Assembly: GCF_964340395.1 (NCBI RefSeq)
Contig: NC_135570.1
Span: 5,728,322 to 5,792,321 of the forward strand
DNA length: 64,000 nucleotides
Source of the DNA: Glandiceps talaboti
Taxonomy: Eukaryota; Hemichordata; Enteropneusta; Spengelidae
Direction of reading: 5' to 3'
Shown here: piece by piece, positions 27,501-43,100 of the stretch
How the letters are laid out: each line of letters begins with the position of its first letter
Numbering within the stretch: the stretch's first letter is position 1
The notes under the pieces: model-generated
What the model saw: the letters and a program-made list of their open reading frames with translations, nothing else
What the model was told of the DNA's origin: nothing
Database searches by the model: none
Translations under genes and position numbers: made by a program

Positions 27501-30500
27501 ACCACACCACACCACACCACACCACACCACACCAAACCACACAGATAATTATTCAGAAATTTAATCTGGGTTTTTAGCACCAAGAGTGCGTGGCACACAT
27601 TAGTACAACACTCAAATCATTGTATCTATTCAAATTTCACAAAACGAATTGATTATGTACAAAGACACTTGACCTCTATCAAAATCACATCATACAGATG
27701 TGACTGTATAACAAATTGCATAACATAAAATTATGGGATAGTTCGAAATACTTACGTATTATATAGAGAATAAAAGAGCATGAAGCACAGTTGTCCTGGG
27801 CATCACAAGCTATACACGTCACAAAGTATGTACCCCAGGCCTGAGTTGTACCAGGTGCAATAGTACAGTCTAAGCTAACCACTCCAACATTGTCACCACT
27901 CTCTGGTTCTTCATAGTCAGCCACAACTAAACGGTTAGATGGATCCACTATTCTCACAACTTCGGGACACTGAAGGTATGGTGGTTCCCTGTCTGTAGAC
28001 GAAATGATAAAATGTACACACTGTATGGAAAATGATAAAATTGCATATTAACTAAAACACAAACTTCCAAAGAATAACCTGAACAAGTCTTCATAGATGT
28101 GAATAAACATTTAATAAAAAATAGTCATCTTTATTTTAGTCGTGTCTACTTTAAAAGCTGGTGAAATAACCGTGATTATACCATACATGTACTCAAGCCA
28201 AGTTATTATCCTTGAACAGAAAATATGGATTATACATGTATACCCTGGTCTGTGTCTACATCACTGGTATTGTGGTGTCCTAAATATGGGTTTTAATGTT
28301 CCAAATTACTATTAATTTTCTCGATTTTTCATAAATTATACTTAGGGAGGAGGCATAATATTTTCCCATAATATTTTTCTTCATTCAGCAAGGGTTTTCA
28401 CTACTCGTCTATCGACTCATAGTGACAAGGTCCACTTAAGTCACTCATATTTTCTTCAACTGAACGAAGAAAAATATTGGGGAATAACATCACAATGCAA
28501 ATCCATCTTTCATATTATCGTTCTGACAAACTGTGTAAATCAGTTCATTTGCCTGTATTCATTGTCTTGGTTCATGTTATCAAGCTGACATGTTACTTTG
28601 TATGTTCCCAAACCAAATCTGAGTTCTGTTGATCATCTTAGACACCATCAAACTTGATCACGCATCAAAACAGTTGGTGATCATGCTTAATCTGTTTCAA
28701 TCTCTTTGGAACAATCTCTAACTTAATAGTATTACTATACACCATTCACCACACCTGTCTGTTTTCTCATTTTAAAAACACTACTTTTTAAATCAGCTTT
28801 TATCAAAAACTTTCAATTGAACTTCACATATATTCCAAGCTTCTTTGATCATGTTTTATTATTAAAAGTGATGTTCTATTAATATATTATTGCTATCACT
28901 ACATACCTTCCTCACAAGCACAGCCTCTGTAGATGTGTTCTGCAGGACAATTGCTGCCACCACATATGGACGGTTGGATTACATACACACATCCATACTG
29001 ATAATACTGGCAATATATCCACCCAACAATGTCGCCCACATCTTCTCTCTCAGTGCAGTCGCCTGCAGCTATTTCAGCAATCTCCTCAGCACTGTATTCA
29101 GTGCTGTACATATTAAACTGACTAATTTCACCATGGAAGGCATCGCTATCATCATCTGATTGATATGCACGTCCCAACATGATCTTCACCCTGTATTATT
29201 AGACATGCAAAATATCATTTTTGAATCTGAAAAATATCATCAATAAATTTGTACTTAAAGTAGGCATGGCCAGTGTGACTAACATGTACAAATGGAGACT
29301 CATCAGCCAATCACTAAACCAATGTCATACACCAAGGATTTATCAAATTATTAGCCGTACCCATCAGCGATAAGAAAAAAACCCGAAAATGCTACGATAC
29401 AGGCATGGAAAAGAATGCAGGACACAAAGATGATTGAGCTTTTGTTCTACTCTGTCAAGTGTATATCCATGTGTTTGCTCCTTGACCTAGGTCCAGTTCA
29501 CAAAAAAAGTAGCAGTAGTCCAACAGTGTACCAATATTCACAATGACTTGATTAACTATAATTCAGGCTTTTTGATCATTATACAATGTCGATGATGCCC
29601 CAAATAAGCATTAATTACATGTATGTGTAAAATAACTATCACTGTCTGTCAGTACTGGGTTTGTTAATTGTCAAAAAATACCTGGTTAATAGCCAACCAA
29701 TAACAAACTCACACTACAGACATTTATAGGTACTCAGTAACAATTTTTTGTTTGTTATCGGATCCCTGGGTGAGGAATATTACCGGTTTTGGTCAACACA
29801 CAGGTTATGAGATTTAGACATTGCAAACATTAACACTTACTGGAGGTTAACAGGTGACCAGAAGTTTGTTAATAAATACTTACCACTGTGGTGTGGTTTG
29901 TCCATTCTTGACATTAGCTCTACCAGGTGCAGCTTCACCATCGATATACCACTTGGCATCTCCACTCTCAGAATTCCAAGTGAATGCAACATGATGCCAT
30001 AAGGTGTCCTGAATGCCATCAAATGGCTGACCATTAGGCAATTCCTGGGCAACTGAGTAGTCACTCCTAATGTGATATAAAAAAAAACACACCGTCCAGT
30101 AACATCAAAATAGCAATTTGTCAGTTGAGATGTCTACTGACTAGAAAGCAATGCTGTATAGCACAAAACAGCAGTGTCAAACCAAATAACAAAGGCCCTG
30201 GGCTATAAATGAGTTACATATTATTAACTACAAGTCTTGTACCTGCAATAGCTTTTTACATTATGCTAGAGGGTCAAAATAGAACAAGAAGGTCGACTTA
30301 TAATTATTCACTAGTAAAGTATGTGAAGCACATGGAGTGGAAGTTACGGTGTCCAGACTGTGTCGACCAAGAAATTGAATGTTTATAATTTTTATGATGC
30401 GCCTAGGCAGTAATATTCTATTTAAGGTAACTAAACTTTGTCTAAATAGAGAGTTGACAGAGAGAATGGATACTTACATGTCAAAGCTATCTGACTCAAT

Positions 30501-32733
30501 TATTTGGAACGGTGTGCCTCCTTCATCTGAACAAGCATATCGGATCCACAGCATAAAGGTGTATGCAGTAACACTGTATGGAAGGGGAGGTGATTGAGCA
30601 GATGCCATGTCATCTTTGCAGAAATACAGATCAAAGTTTGGTGCCTTTCCTAGAACAAATGGTTAGTATACAGTTAATCATCTCTTCATGTGATACTGAA
30701 AGACATTCTGGAAACCTGGTATTATGCATGTAGATAGGACATACTGCAAGTGACATCTGTGCAAAAGATACTTAAGACACACTGCTGATACCATACTATG
30801 GAACATCCTGCCCACACTACACAATAGGACATCCTGTCCACATCATAACATAGGACACCCTGCCCACACTATACTATAGGACATCCTGCCCACATCATAC
30901 CATAGGACATCCTGCCCACACTACACTGTAGGACATCCTGTCCACATCATAACATAGGACACCCTGCCCACACTACACTATAGGACACCCTGCCTACACC
31001 ACACTACGGGACATCCTGCTGACACCATACTGTAGGACATCCTGCCCACACTACACTATAGGACATCCTGCCCACACTACACTATATGATGCCCTGTCTA
31101 CACCACACTACAGGACATCCTGCCGACACCACACTACAGGACATCCTGCCGACACCATACTATAGGACATCCTGTCCGTATCATAACATAGGACACCCTG
31201 CCCACACTACACTATAGGACACCCTGCCTACACCACACTACAGGACATCCTGCTGACACCATACTATAGGACATCCTGCCCACACTACACTATAGGACAT
31301 CCTGCCCACATCATACCATATGGCATCCTGCCCACACTACACTATAGGACATCCTGCCCATACTACACTATAGTATATCCTGCCCATGCCATACTTCGGA
31401 CACCCTGTTCACACCATACTCCAGGTATAGTATGGAGTATACTGTTCACATCATACTTCAGAACATATTTTAGATATCTAACACACACAAAATTGTAGGG
31501 TGTCATAAGCCTTCCAAATATTTCATTTTACTCTAGGTTGGATACACAAATTGACATACAAATGTACATTACAGATAAATACTTACTCTTATTGCAATTG
31601 GGACCTTCATATATAGGTGTACATTCACAATGATAGCCATTGATTTCATCTACACATGTACCATCATTCTCACATGGATCACTCTCACATTCATCTATAT
31701 CTTCATCACAGTGTATTCCAGTGTATCCTGGTGGACAATCACAGAAGTATCCACCATATGTATTCTCACATGTGGCACCATTTTCACATGGATCATCTTC
31801 CATACATTCATTTATATCTTCACCACATGTTGGTCCAGTGAAACCTAGTAGTGAAATTTAAAATATACATAGCAGTCAGTCTCGGGTACAAAAAAGAAGT
31901 TTTACATGCTAGCTTACCATCCTTTTACAAGGCAATAATTATTTTTTCAAATATTTGAAATTTATTTTTAAATTGACAAAGAGGAAATAGTAATATGTCA
32001 ACTTAAATTGTTTCACTAAATGATAGTGTATTACATGATATTATGTTTCTCCTTCACCTCAATATAAATAATAATGCACAACATTCAGTTGGTACACATC
32101 TTAAGCTTTTTTATCACATATGTAAATCTTTATATTCATCCATACCAAGACCTTGCAAACAATTGGCAACACAAAGACATGCTCTTGTTTGTTATACACT
32201 CTTGGGTAGTGGAATTAATGAACACGCTTTACTTCCAGTACAATTTTGCATGCTCAATTCAAGCTCATTGCTTTTGACATGTAACTTAATTCCCTGCAAT
32301 GTGTACATTCCACTTACCTGGGGGACATTCACAGGTAAATTCATTGTGTCCATCAATACATGTTGCATCATTCTCACAGGGTTCACCAAGACAGTCATCA
32401 ATATCTTCATCACAGTCTCTACCTGTCCATCCAGGAGTACAACTAGCCAAAAACATGGAAATAACAATGATTAGGAAATTATCCAGTTAATCAGCATACA
32501 TTCCTTATTATATACACATTTAAATACCAGGTCTTGTAATAAGGCCTGGGATCTGCACTTTGCGGGTTTGCCAATAAAGCTGAAAGGTGATGGATACATC
32601 TGGCTCTGTGGTTACCTCCAGTTGCATTTTAAGTAAGCAGGTAATAGCCCAAGGATTTAGTAGACAGACTATGACCTAGCCATTTACATGTACAAACCAA
32701 CCATTAACCAACAAACAAATATACATACATACA

Positions 32734-32764
<31 letters not shown>

Positions 32765-34322
32765 TACATATTACATATTACATTGTCATACATACATACA
32801 TACATACATACATACAGACACAGGCAGACTTTCACACACACACACACACACACAATGCAATACAACATTATCGGCAGTAAGAAGTACTTACACACATTCA
32901 TAGTCACCAATCAGTTGATTACATGTACCATCGTTCTGACATGGTGATGGATCACAATGATCTTCTAAATCTTCACAGTGTTCACCAACAAAACCAGGTG
33001 CACATTCACACTCGTAATCATTGACAAGATCAACACATGTGGCACCATTCTGGCATGGTTCAGTCACACAATCATCCATATCAATCTACAAAATACAAAA
33101 TATGACAAAACAGTCCAACATTGGCTTACACAATGTCTTTTTGTTTTTATTGAAAAGCTTCCTAGATGTTTTTCTCTTAGAATGGAACTGGACAATTGTG
33201 CTCAAAGGGCACATTTGAAAAAAATGCTGAGAATGTATGTATGTATGTATGTATGTATGTATGCATGTATGCATGCATGCATGCATGCATGCATGCATGT
33301 ATGCATGTATGCATGTATGTATGTATGTATGTATGTATGTATGTATGTATGTATGTATGTATGCATGCATGTATGCATGCATGCACACACGCACGCACAC
33401 ACGTAGGTAGGTAGGTAGGTAGGTAGGTAGGTATGTATGTATGTATGTATGTATGTATGTATGTATGTATGTGTGTGTGTGTGTGTGTGCATGTATGTAT
33501 GTATGTATGTATGTATGTATGTATGTATGTATGTATGTATGTATGTATGTATGTATGTATGTATGTATGTATGTATGTATGTATGTATGTATGTAGGTAT
33601 GTAGGTATGTAAGAGGTATATATGTTTTAGGTATGTATATAGTACGTACGTACGTACGTACGTAAGTAAGTTCATCAAATAACACTCACTTCACATCTTC
33701 TGCCAGTAAATCCTGGTGGACATGTACAAGTATATTTATCACACCAACATGGACCTGGGTTTTCTACCACTTCACAAGTACCACCATTCTGACACTCATT
33801 GGGATCACATGGATCCACTATCTCTTCCTCACAGTGTTCTCCTAAAAGTATAGGCAAGATAGTTGCAGTGATAAGATGCTGTCGGTTCTCTTACTCTCAA
33901 AAAGGAAAAGACTGGGATTGAAGTCCATAAAAACACACACTTCATGGAATAAATTATACTGTCAACTCTCAAAACCTGTACTGTGTACTTGTACTGGTGG
34001 ATGACATCTGTCATCATTTTCATTCTAACATAACCATTTACCGGTATATCTAACATATACACACAGGATTATTAGACTTACAACTTGTGTGATGGCTTTC
34101 TTTATGCTTATCTGTATATCTACCAGCCTATCTCTCAGTCTACTTGTCCCGTCTGTTTATTGTCTGTCTGTCTGTCTTTCAGATGGTCTTCTGTCTATCT
34201 GCCTGCCTGCCTGTATCTGTCTATCTATTTGTCTGTCTCTGTGTTTGCTAGCCCATGAAGATGCCTGTCATGTAACTGCCTATTTTTTCTTTTCTTTGTC
34301 TGTCGATCTGGCTGTCTATCCA

Positions 34323-34363
<41 letters not shown>

Positions 34364-37125
34364 GTTTCTGTCTGTCTGCTTGTCTCATATATGGTTCTGG
34401 CTGGATTTACATGGCATGTCTTACCTTTAAATCCATCTGCACATATACATTCATAATCATTCTCCAGATCTCTGCAAGTTCCACCGTTTTCACAGACGAC
34501 ACCTTCACAGTCATCATCATTAATCTGACAGAATCTGCCAGTGAATCCCGGAGGACACTCACAGACAAACTTGCTAATACCATCATTACATGTACCACCA
34601 TTCTGACAGGGATCAGGATCACAGTTATCTGAAGAAGGGAAAACCGTTAATAAAATGGTTAATTTCGGTGGAAAAATATCACAGTAACCAATATTATATC
34701 AATTATATAGAAAACAAAATCTATCACATTTCCCTTTTAAATGCTAGATATTGCTGTAATTTTAAGTTGAACAAAGGGTATCATGTCATCTTGTAAATCC
34801 TGAGTACCCTCTTAAAAATCAGAAAATCATAATCCAGAACACTTCATTTCATGCACATCAAAACAGCCACAAGATGCAAATTCTCCCTCACTATCTGACA
34901 AGTGCTCAGAAGTTGTCTATAGTCTCTGAGCCCGCTTGAGAAAAACATGTAAGGAGAACTAACATTTCCTCATACTCACGTCTAGAGAAAAATCAAATCG
35001 ATGATCGATGATGATTAACATTCCTTCATCCTGGCATGACACGATAAGACAACTTTTACGACATGTAAGATGTACAATCAACTTACCAATTGGTGATTCA
35101 CACAACATTCCTGTGTAGTCAGGCATACAGTAGCATACAAAGCCTCCAAAGGGAAGACGAACGCACAGACCATCATTTTGACAGGGATCACTGTCGCAAT
35201 AGTTGATTTCCTCCTCACAGAATTCACCCATATAGCCATCAGGACATTCACACACAAATCCTTCTGAGTTGTCAGCTGGTTTACATGTACCGCCATTGCT
35301 GCAGGGGTTACGACGACAAGGGTTGTGAGGGATCTCACAATAATCACCACAATAACCTGGTGGACATATACAGAAATAGGAGTAGTCTGTTTCTAGACAT
35401 GTTCCACCATTCAAACATGGGTCACTGCTACAGCTGTTCTCTTCTTCACATTGTGGACTGGAAGACAATGAACAGATAAATTTTATTCATTTTTTATAAA
35501 TAAAACTGTCATGATTTATTTATTTAGCATTCCAAAAATTATTTATATTCAAACCCTCAATTGAAACTGAAACCCTTTTTAAATGTTTAATTAAGTTTCA
35601 AAATGATATTGAAGCAATAATAATAATAATTAATAATGTTTCCCACCCTGTGCTCAAAGCGCTTTTTTTAAAATTTACAATTACCCCTGGGATGGATCTA
35701 TAGCGGCACAACGGCCCTCCATACTCATCTCCTTGGGGAGCATACAATCCATAGCAGCCTTTATAAGCACATAGGATTAAAGCATTCACATTGCAACCTC
35801 TCTCCTATACCAGGTCCCCAATTATACAGCTGGTTTGAATGAGGCACAGTCGTGGTTCAAATCTTGCCCAAGGACTTCAGCCATTCAGAAACAAATGGAA
35901 GCAATGGGGCTCGAACCTGCAACCTGCAGATTCCAAGCCGACCACTCTAACCATTCGCAAAAAAATGCACTGAATGCACTATGCAATGAATCCATGTTCA
36001 AAAGATCTATCTGCAACCAATGTTTATGTTAATAAGTTTTTAAATGAATGATTTCTAGCATTTATTTTTTATTTTTTATTCAATTTTTGAAACAATGTTA
36101 TCACGGCTTCCTACTTGAAACATCAAAATGAAACAACATAGTCCAAGTCTGTGTTTGTAACTCAAGAAATGGCAAAAGATTAATAAATGTTTGTTATTGT
36201 TTTAGTTTTTCGCAATGTATTGAGCTACAAACACGGACTTCTTATATGTTGTTTCATATAGATTTTTCAAGTAGGAATTTCAAGCCATGATAAAATTGTT
36301 TTCTAAATTAAAAATCTAAAATAAATACCAAATTCCCATCCATATGACCACTTTAATGTATCTCAGATTGTATCAGAAAATAGACAAAATTCATTTTCAG
36401 TGGATTTAAGTTTTCATCCTCAAGTTGACAGCAAGTGTGTAGATGTCAATTTCACTAGGAAATTAACAAAAAACCTGACTTCACCAAGAAAAAAAGACCT
36501 GTCTTACCCGTAGTAATGTGGTGGACACTCACAGTGCCAAGTACCAGATTCTACTGAACATGTACCACCATTCCTACATGGCTCAATAGAACACGCATCT
36601 ATCAATAGAATTAGACATAATATCAGTTATTATACCCTGCACTTGCCAGGTTGAACAAAAAATATGGAATATATACTCTGGTCGTTCATTTCACGACAAT
36701 GCGCATCTATGTCACGACAATGCATGTCTATGTCACTGGTTTTGCTGTATTTGAAATATGAATCAAAACGTTCAAGATTGCCATTACTTTCCTCGATCTA
36801 TCTTTGATATTACTGCAACTGGTATAATTATGTTATTCTCCAATATGTTGCTTCATTCAGCCAGAGAATACTCGTGACCTAAGGGTAGTCACTACTTGTC
36901 TAGCGACTCACATTGACAAAGACCTCTTAGGTCATTTGTATTTGCCTTGGCGGAACAAAGAAAAATATTGGCAAATAACATCCAAATATTATGACTGTCA
37001 CACTATCTCAAATCTTTGATATACATTCTCTTCCCACACTCCCACATTAATGAATTGTTTATATTTGCTGTTTTGTGGTAGTTTTCGATAACCTCAGACC
37101 CTTGTTTGGTCTGAGCCAAAGCCCC

Positions 37126-37179
<54 letters not shown>

Positions 37180-40100
37180 TGCTGTTAGTGTTGGGCCAGT
37201 GAGACTTCAGTGCCAGCGATGAACCCTTGACTAATGTGTCTAGTAAGTACACCCTCCCCTTTGCTCTAATACTTATAGTGAACATCACCCCCCCCCCCCC
37301 CCCCCCCCCCCTTCCCTTTTATCGTACAGCATAATATCATTATTATTATTGTCAACTTAATTTTACTATTTTTAGACTAAATATTTGCCGGTTGACTTTT
37401 ACTTTATTTCTTGTGTGCTCCTATTATTTGGTGTGCTGACCATTACCATGGTTATAATTACACCCTGTTTATATACCACATATTTCCACAACAGAAATGA
37501 CAAAACATCACACAAAGCTTCTTCCTGATTGGTCAGCAATGAAACAGAATAGAACTCACGAGGGCGCTAGTCATACGGACGTAAGGAAGCAAGTTCATCA
37601 AGGGATAGATAGTGAGTGGTGGCATTAACTAAACTATTCATTGACAAGTCAAGATATCCACATAGTTTATTGTCTTTGTACATGTTGAATGAAACAGCTT
37701 GCATTTGTCAAAGATATGGCTGGTCACACACATGCATGGACCGACAGACATAATCCATTGCTATATAGCCCCCATCCCACTAACTGTTTAAGGACTAAAC
37801 ATTATAATTGTCTCCAAGGGTATTAAAATCACCTACCAACACAATCATCTTCGCTATCAGATCCCCTCTCTGTTGTTTTTTTGCCTTCTTCACATTTCTT
37901 ACACTTTCTTTTACCAGCTTCATCTTGGTAGTAGCCATACTCACAAAGTCTACACGGTTCATATCCATTCCTTGAGACGGAGCCAGGAGGGCATGGGGCT
38001 GCAAAATGAACCAATAAAAATACACAATATTATCAATTGTCATTTCATTTGGAAATAGCCAATCAAACAACAGAGGGAGGATATTGAACGGTGATTCTAA
38101 GTTTAACCAATGCAAATATATCCTGTATTAAGTCATCCATTTGAAAACAGCCAATCAGATATAAATGAGGGTGTGAAGTTACTCAATGAAATGCTACAAA
38201 TTATGTCATTTGAAATCAGCCAATCAAACAAGAGTACAATGATATTGCTTGGCTGTAATTATCCAATTACAGAATGTTATCAATTATGTCATTTGAAAAA
38301 GCCAATCAGATGACAGATTGAAATCATGAACTGCTATGAATATTAATATGCAAATTGATACCAGGTGTGTATTTTTATTTTTATTAGCAGTCTACCAATC
38401 AAATGACAGAAGCTAGGCATGTGACGGTCAAATAGTGTTAAGTAAACGAATAGGTTGTTACACAAAAGGCATTTACATTCATGTGCAGAATGGCTAATCA
38501 AATTTTTTTTTTAAATGTGATGGACATCAGTCGATCAGGAGAACTGTTAGTTGAAATTGTAAATCCTTTTCAACTCCAGTATCCAAGCATTAAAGTGACC
38601 ATATGGATGACAAATGGAAATCTATTTTGGATTTTGGATTTATAAAACAATTTTACCATGATGTTACCCTTTTAAGAAAATAAAGGGAAACCATATCAAT
38701 CAAGTCCGTGTTTGTTCATCAATAAATTGCAAACAAGATAAAAAAAAAAAGGGTAAAAAGGTTTGTACAAATAACACATTTTTTTACAATTTAATGAGTT
38801 CAAAACAAGGACTTGGTATATGTTATTTCAAATTGGTTTTTCAAGTAAAAAGCATAGTAGAGTTATTTTATCAATAATAATACCTGAAATAAATACCAAA
38901 TTCTCTTCCATATAGCCACTTTAATTTGAAAAAAAGACATATTGTGCATTACCATGGCATTCATCTGATCCTCTGTGACTGTATGTGTTGTCATCACAGG
39001 GTAGACACTCTGTGTTTCCATGTCCAGGAGCATAGTAATTGGCCGGACACTTCATACATGGTTTCATTCCATCCTCGGAATGCTTACCAGGACGGCAAAG
39101 AGCTAGAAAGAATTGAAAATTCAAATGTTTTTCCAAACATTTTCTCAGTATATACTTTTAAAGTTATCAATGTCATTATTATTTTTATCAATTATTATTC
39201 ATTATTTTATTGGCAAACTCAGATGTTGATACTTTGAGTTTACATGTTGACAAAAGCTGAATACTAAAGCACCAACATAACATTTTTATGTAAGGCAAAT
39301 TTTTAATTGTTTCATTGTGGAAAAAAAAACATGGAAAAAATCAAAGCCAATAACTTGTCTTTTAATTTTCTGAAAATTCATGCAAACGCACCAGACTCAA
39401 TAAAGTGCACATTTTAACCTTATGAAAAAATATTTTAAAAAAAATAAAAACTTGAGAGAGGGTTTACACTTAATACCACAAATACAACTGACTTGTTATT
39501 ATTGGTGGTCTGTATACATATGATACCACTAGAGGACACAATTTATCACTATTGTCTACCACTAGATGGCGCTATTCACCATCAGGGAATTGAAATTAGG
39601 ACACTACCAGAGTGCGCTAGTAATCACTATGATCTGAATATAAATTACATCGCTACGATTTTTTTGTCATCAGTAGGGTCTGAATACTTACAAATACACT
39701 TCCTTTCATGTCGACTTCCTTCGTGTCTAGTTGAGTGGTTTTCATCACATGCCTTGCATGATGTCTGGCCATGTTCATCTTGGTATTGACCAATTGGACA
39801 ATCAACACATATTCCCTCACTTTCATAAGTGCCTGGTGTACATTTCACTGAAAGTACAGATGATATGTCATATAGTTACATTAGTATGATTTCATATGGA
39901 AGAAACAGTCACCATGATTGGTTGGAAATAGTGAATAAGTGTAATGGAGTCACATATCCACCCAATAGACAGGTCTCGTCTTTAATTTCCGTTCTGTTGC
40001 TATACTTTGTCAAAGAGGCAATCCGATCACTCAAGATAATTTAAATTTAAAAAATTTAAAAAAATAAATTGAAATGCTTTTAATTGTTATTTCAAAATTC

Positions 40101-43100
40101 ATTGTTCCGATGACTAATCTTTTAAATAATTTCTAATTCAATAAAAATTGATAAAAATGACACAAGTAACAGAGAAGAGTTAACTCTGACTTACGACAGC
40201 AGCCTTCTATCATTGTGTATCCTGATGGACATCCACAATGACGGTCAACTTCTTCATACGGATCTGCCTGGATTGCATCTGGGCAGTCTTCCCACTTATC
40301 TGAATCTTCGGGAATGATAAGATCCTGGTTTTCCCAAGTAAGTACTTCTTCAGCGATATGGTCCAAGCATTTGCCGGTATCACAACATGGAATAGCACTT
40401 CTGTCGCCAATTATAACCAAGTGGAATTCAATGACGACTCTGTACTTCAAAGTCTAATACAAACAAAAATTGTTCAAAGTCATCAAATCTGTCAAGATAT
40501 TGTTTACTGGGTGCAAAAATTCCATTCTTTGTAAAGTCAGAAAGGTTAGGCGGCTATTCAGTTAAATATGGATGAAGGGTTCAGTTCAAATCAAAATGGA
40601 CTTGTGACCGAAGGGTAGTCACTTGTCTAGCGACAAAGGCCCCTTAGGTAACTCAAAACTATTTTGTTAATTACTCGTAATATTGTACACCTTGTACAGT
40701 ATTGAATCATTTCAAATCAGAATGGACTCGTGACCTAAGGGTTGTCACTACAAGTTTAGCAACCCGTATTTTCCTTGGCTGAATGAAAAAAAAATGGGGA
40801 GTAACATTTAATTATAATATTTATACATATATTTTACCATCATTGCAAATATAAGTTTTAGGGTTGATATGTTCATTCAATATTATTTCACAGCATGTGT
40901 GAATTTTTTTTTTCATTCAGTCAGGACAATATGAGTGGCCTAAGGGACTTTGTCACTACGAGTTGCAAAACCCTTAGGTCACGAGTATTTGCTGACTGAA
41001 AGAAAATCATTGAGGAATAACATACATTATGTAATTATACAAGTGCCAGTAATGTACAAAAAAAATTGGGGAAAGTAAGGACAATTTTGAGTGTTTTGAC
41101 TTATATTTCAAACACAGCATGAACCAATGATGTAGACATGCGTTGTTATGACATAGAGGTGTATTGTCATGACAGAATGATCAGGGTATAAATTCCATAT
41201 TTTTGGTTCAACTTAAGTTGGCTTGTGCATGGTATGATTTTAATTATATTCAAAAGGATAGCCCCAAAGTCCGAGAGTTATTGCATAGTATTTTAGAATG
41301 GTTTGAAATCTGCACTAGCTGTAACTGACAAGTATTTTTTTTTGAAACTGCTTTTTTTTTTATATATATATATATAATGACTTAATTGTAATATCATGCA
41401 CCTTGCACATTATTGAATCCCTACAGTACCCCAGCTAATGCAGCATTAAATTGCTGGTCATATGATATAACAAGTATTATAACTTACTGGTTCTTCACAA
41501 ATACATTCTGGTTCTGGTTCACATTCTGCTGATTGTGATTGTGAGTGTGAGCTTGACCGTGATCGTGACCGAGATCGTGACCGTGATCGTGACCGAGATC
41601 GTGACCGCGATCGTGACCGTGATCTAGACTTGGACTTCTTCCCGCTATTACTCTCACATTCATTTGAAGGAGATTTGGCTTTCTTTCTGCTTTCATCTGA
41701 ACTTCCGCTTTCACTACCACTTCCACTTCCACTACCGCTTCCAGGGGCATCACAATAACATTCACATTCTTCAGACCCACTACCACTACCACTGCCACTG
41801 CCACTGCCACTGCCACTTCTTCTCTTGCGATTTTCTGAAGCATAATATCCACATATCCTTCCACTTTCATTACTACCACTTCCACTTTTACTCTTCTTTT
41901 TCTTTCTTTCATCACTGTCACGTGACCGACACCTCCCATGTTCCCTGCTGTCACTGTCAGAACTACTACTGCCACTGCAACTGCCAGTGCCTCTACCATT
42001 GCCATTACCATTGCCATTGCCATTACCATTGCCATTACCATTGCCATTACCATTGCCATTGCCATTACCACTGCAGCTACCGCTGCCGCTACCACTTCCG
42101 CTACCACTTCCACTACCACTTCCGCTACCACTTCCGCTACCACTGCCACTACCACTTCCGCTACCACTGCCACTACCACTTTTTTTCCCTTTACGACCAT
42201 CTGGACCACTGTCAGATCCAGTACTAGATCCACTGGCAGAACTGCTGCCAGATCCAGTACTAGATCCACTTTCACTAGATGATGAATCATCCTGAAACAA
42301 ACAACAAATTTAGACACTTAAATTTTGAATTTTTCACCTTCAAAGAGGTAGAAAAAAACAATCGCAAGGACTAATATTCTAAAAGTTCATGTTTCTTGAA
42401 TGTATGACTGTACTTGTGATGTCACACCCTGGAAATATAAGCGTCTGTGCATATAATAAAATACAATACCATATGGATATGATATACCGATATTGCATGA
42501 TACCATGATACAATACATTTACCATATGGATTTAAAATATGGTATACTACATAATTTGCATACAATGCAATACATGATATGATACAATGCAATCATATAC
42601 ATGTAATATCACAGCACTTTGCCATTTTGCTTTCTTAGTACAATTAAAATTTTACCATACCATATGGTAAGATACAGTACAATGTTATACTCCACTCTAT
42701 CACAAGAAGGCATTACTCAGTATAAAAAGGTCTACATATCACATACAGCTTGCCCCTACTCTAAAACTGGAGGGCACTTCACACGTAGTAAGGTGACTAC
42801 ATATGTCATACAACTTACTCCGACTCTCTCAATATTTGAGGGCTCTATTCATGTAGAAAGGTCTACATACCACAATTCACATACAAATTACACCGACTCT
42901 CACAAACATTTGAGGATGCTATTCATGTAGAATGGACTACAGACCACATACAAATTACCCCTACTCTCGCTAATACTTGAGGGCGCTGTTCAGATAGCAA
43001 GGTCTAAATATCACATACAAATTACCCCTACTCTCGCTAATACTTGAGGGCGCTGTTCAGATAGAAAGGTCTATCACATACAAATTACCTCTACTCTTGC

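Noticed and set aside
26831-27577. Overlapping His/Thr/Ser-rich plus-strand frames
   Set aside because: Translation of the CATCA/CACCA satellite array.
33086-33685. Long minus-strand open frames of His/Thr/Tyr repeats (up to 199 codons) and plus-strand Cys/Met/Tyr frames
   Set aside because: Tetranucleotide microsatellite read in all frames; no stops are expected by composition, and real EGF exons flank it.
34089-34430. Plus-strand Ser/Leu/Cys/Val-rich frame resembling a membrane protein
   Set aside because: Translation of a CTGT microsatellite.
41664-42317. Alternative frames over exon 19: His/Tyr-rich, Ala/Thr-rich and Pro/Leu-rich on plus, Val/Met/Ala-rich on minus
   Set aside because: Only the Ser-Gly frame joins both neighbouring exons in phase; the rest are low-complexity shadows.
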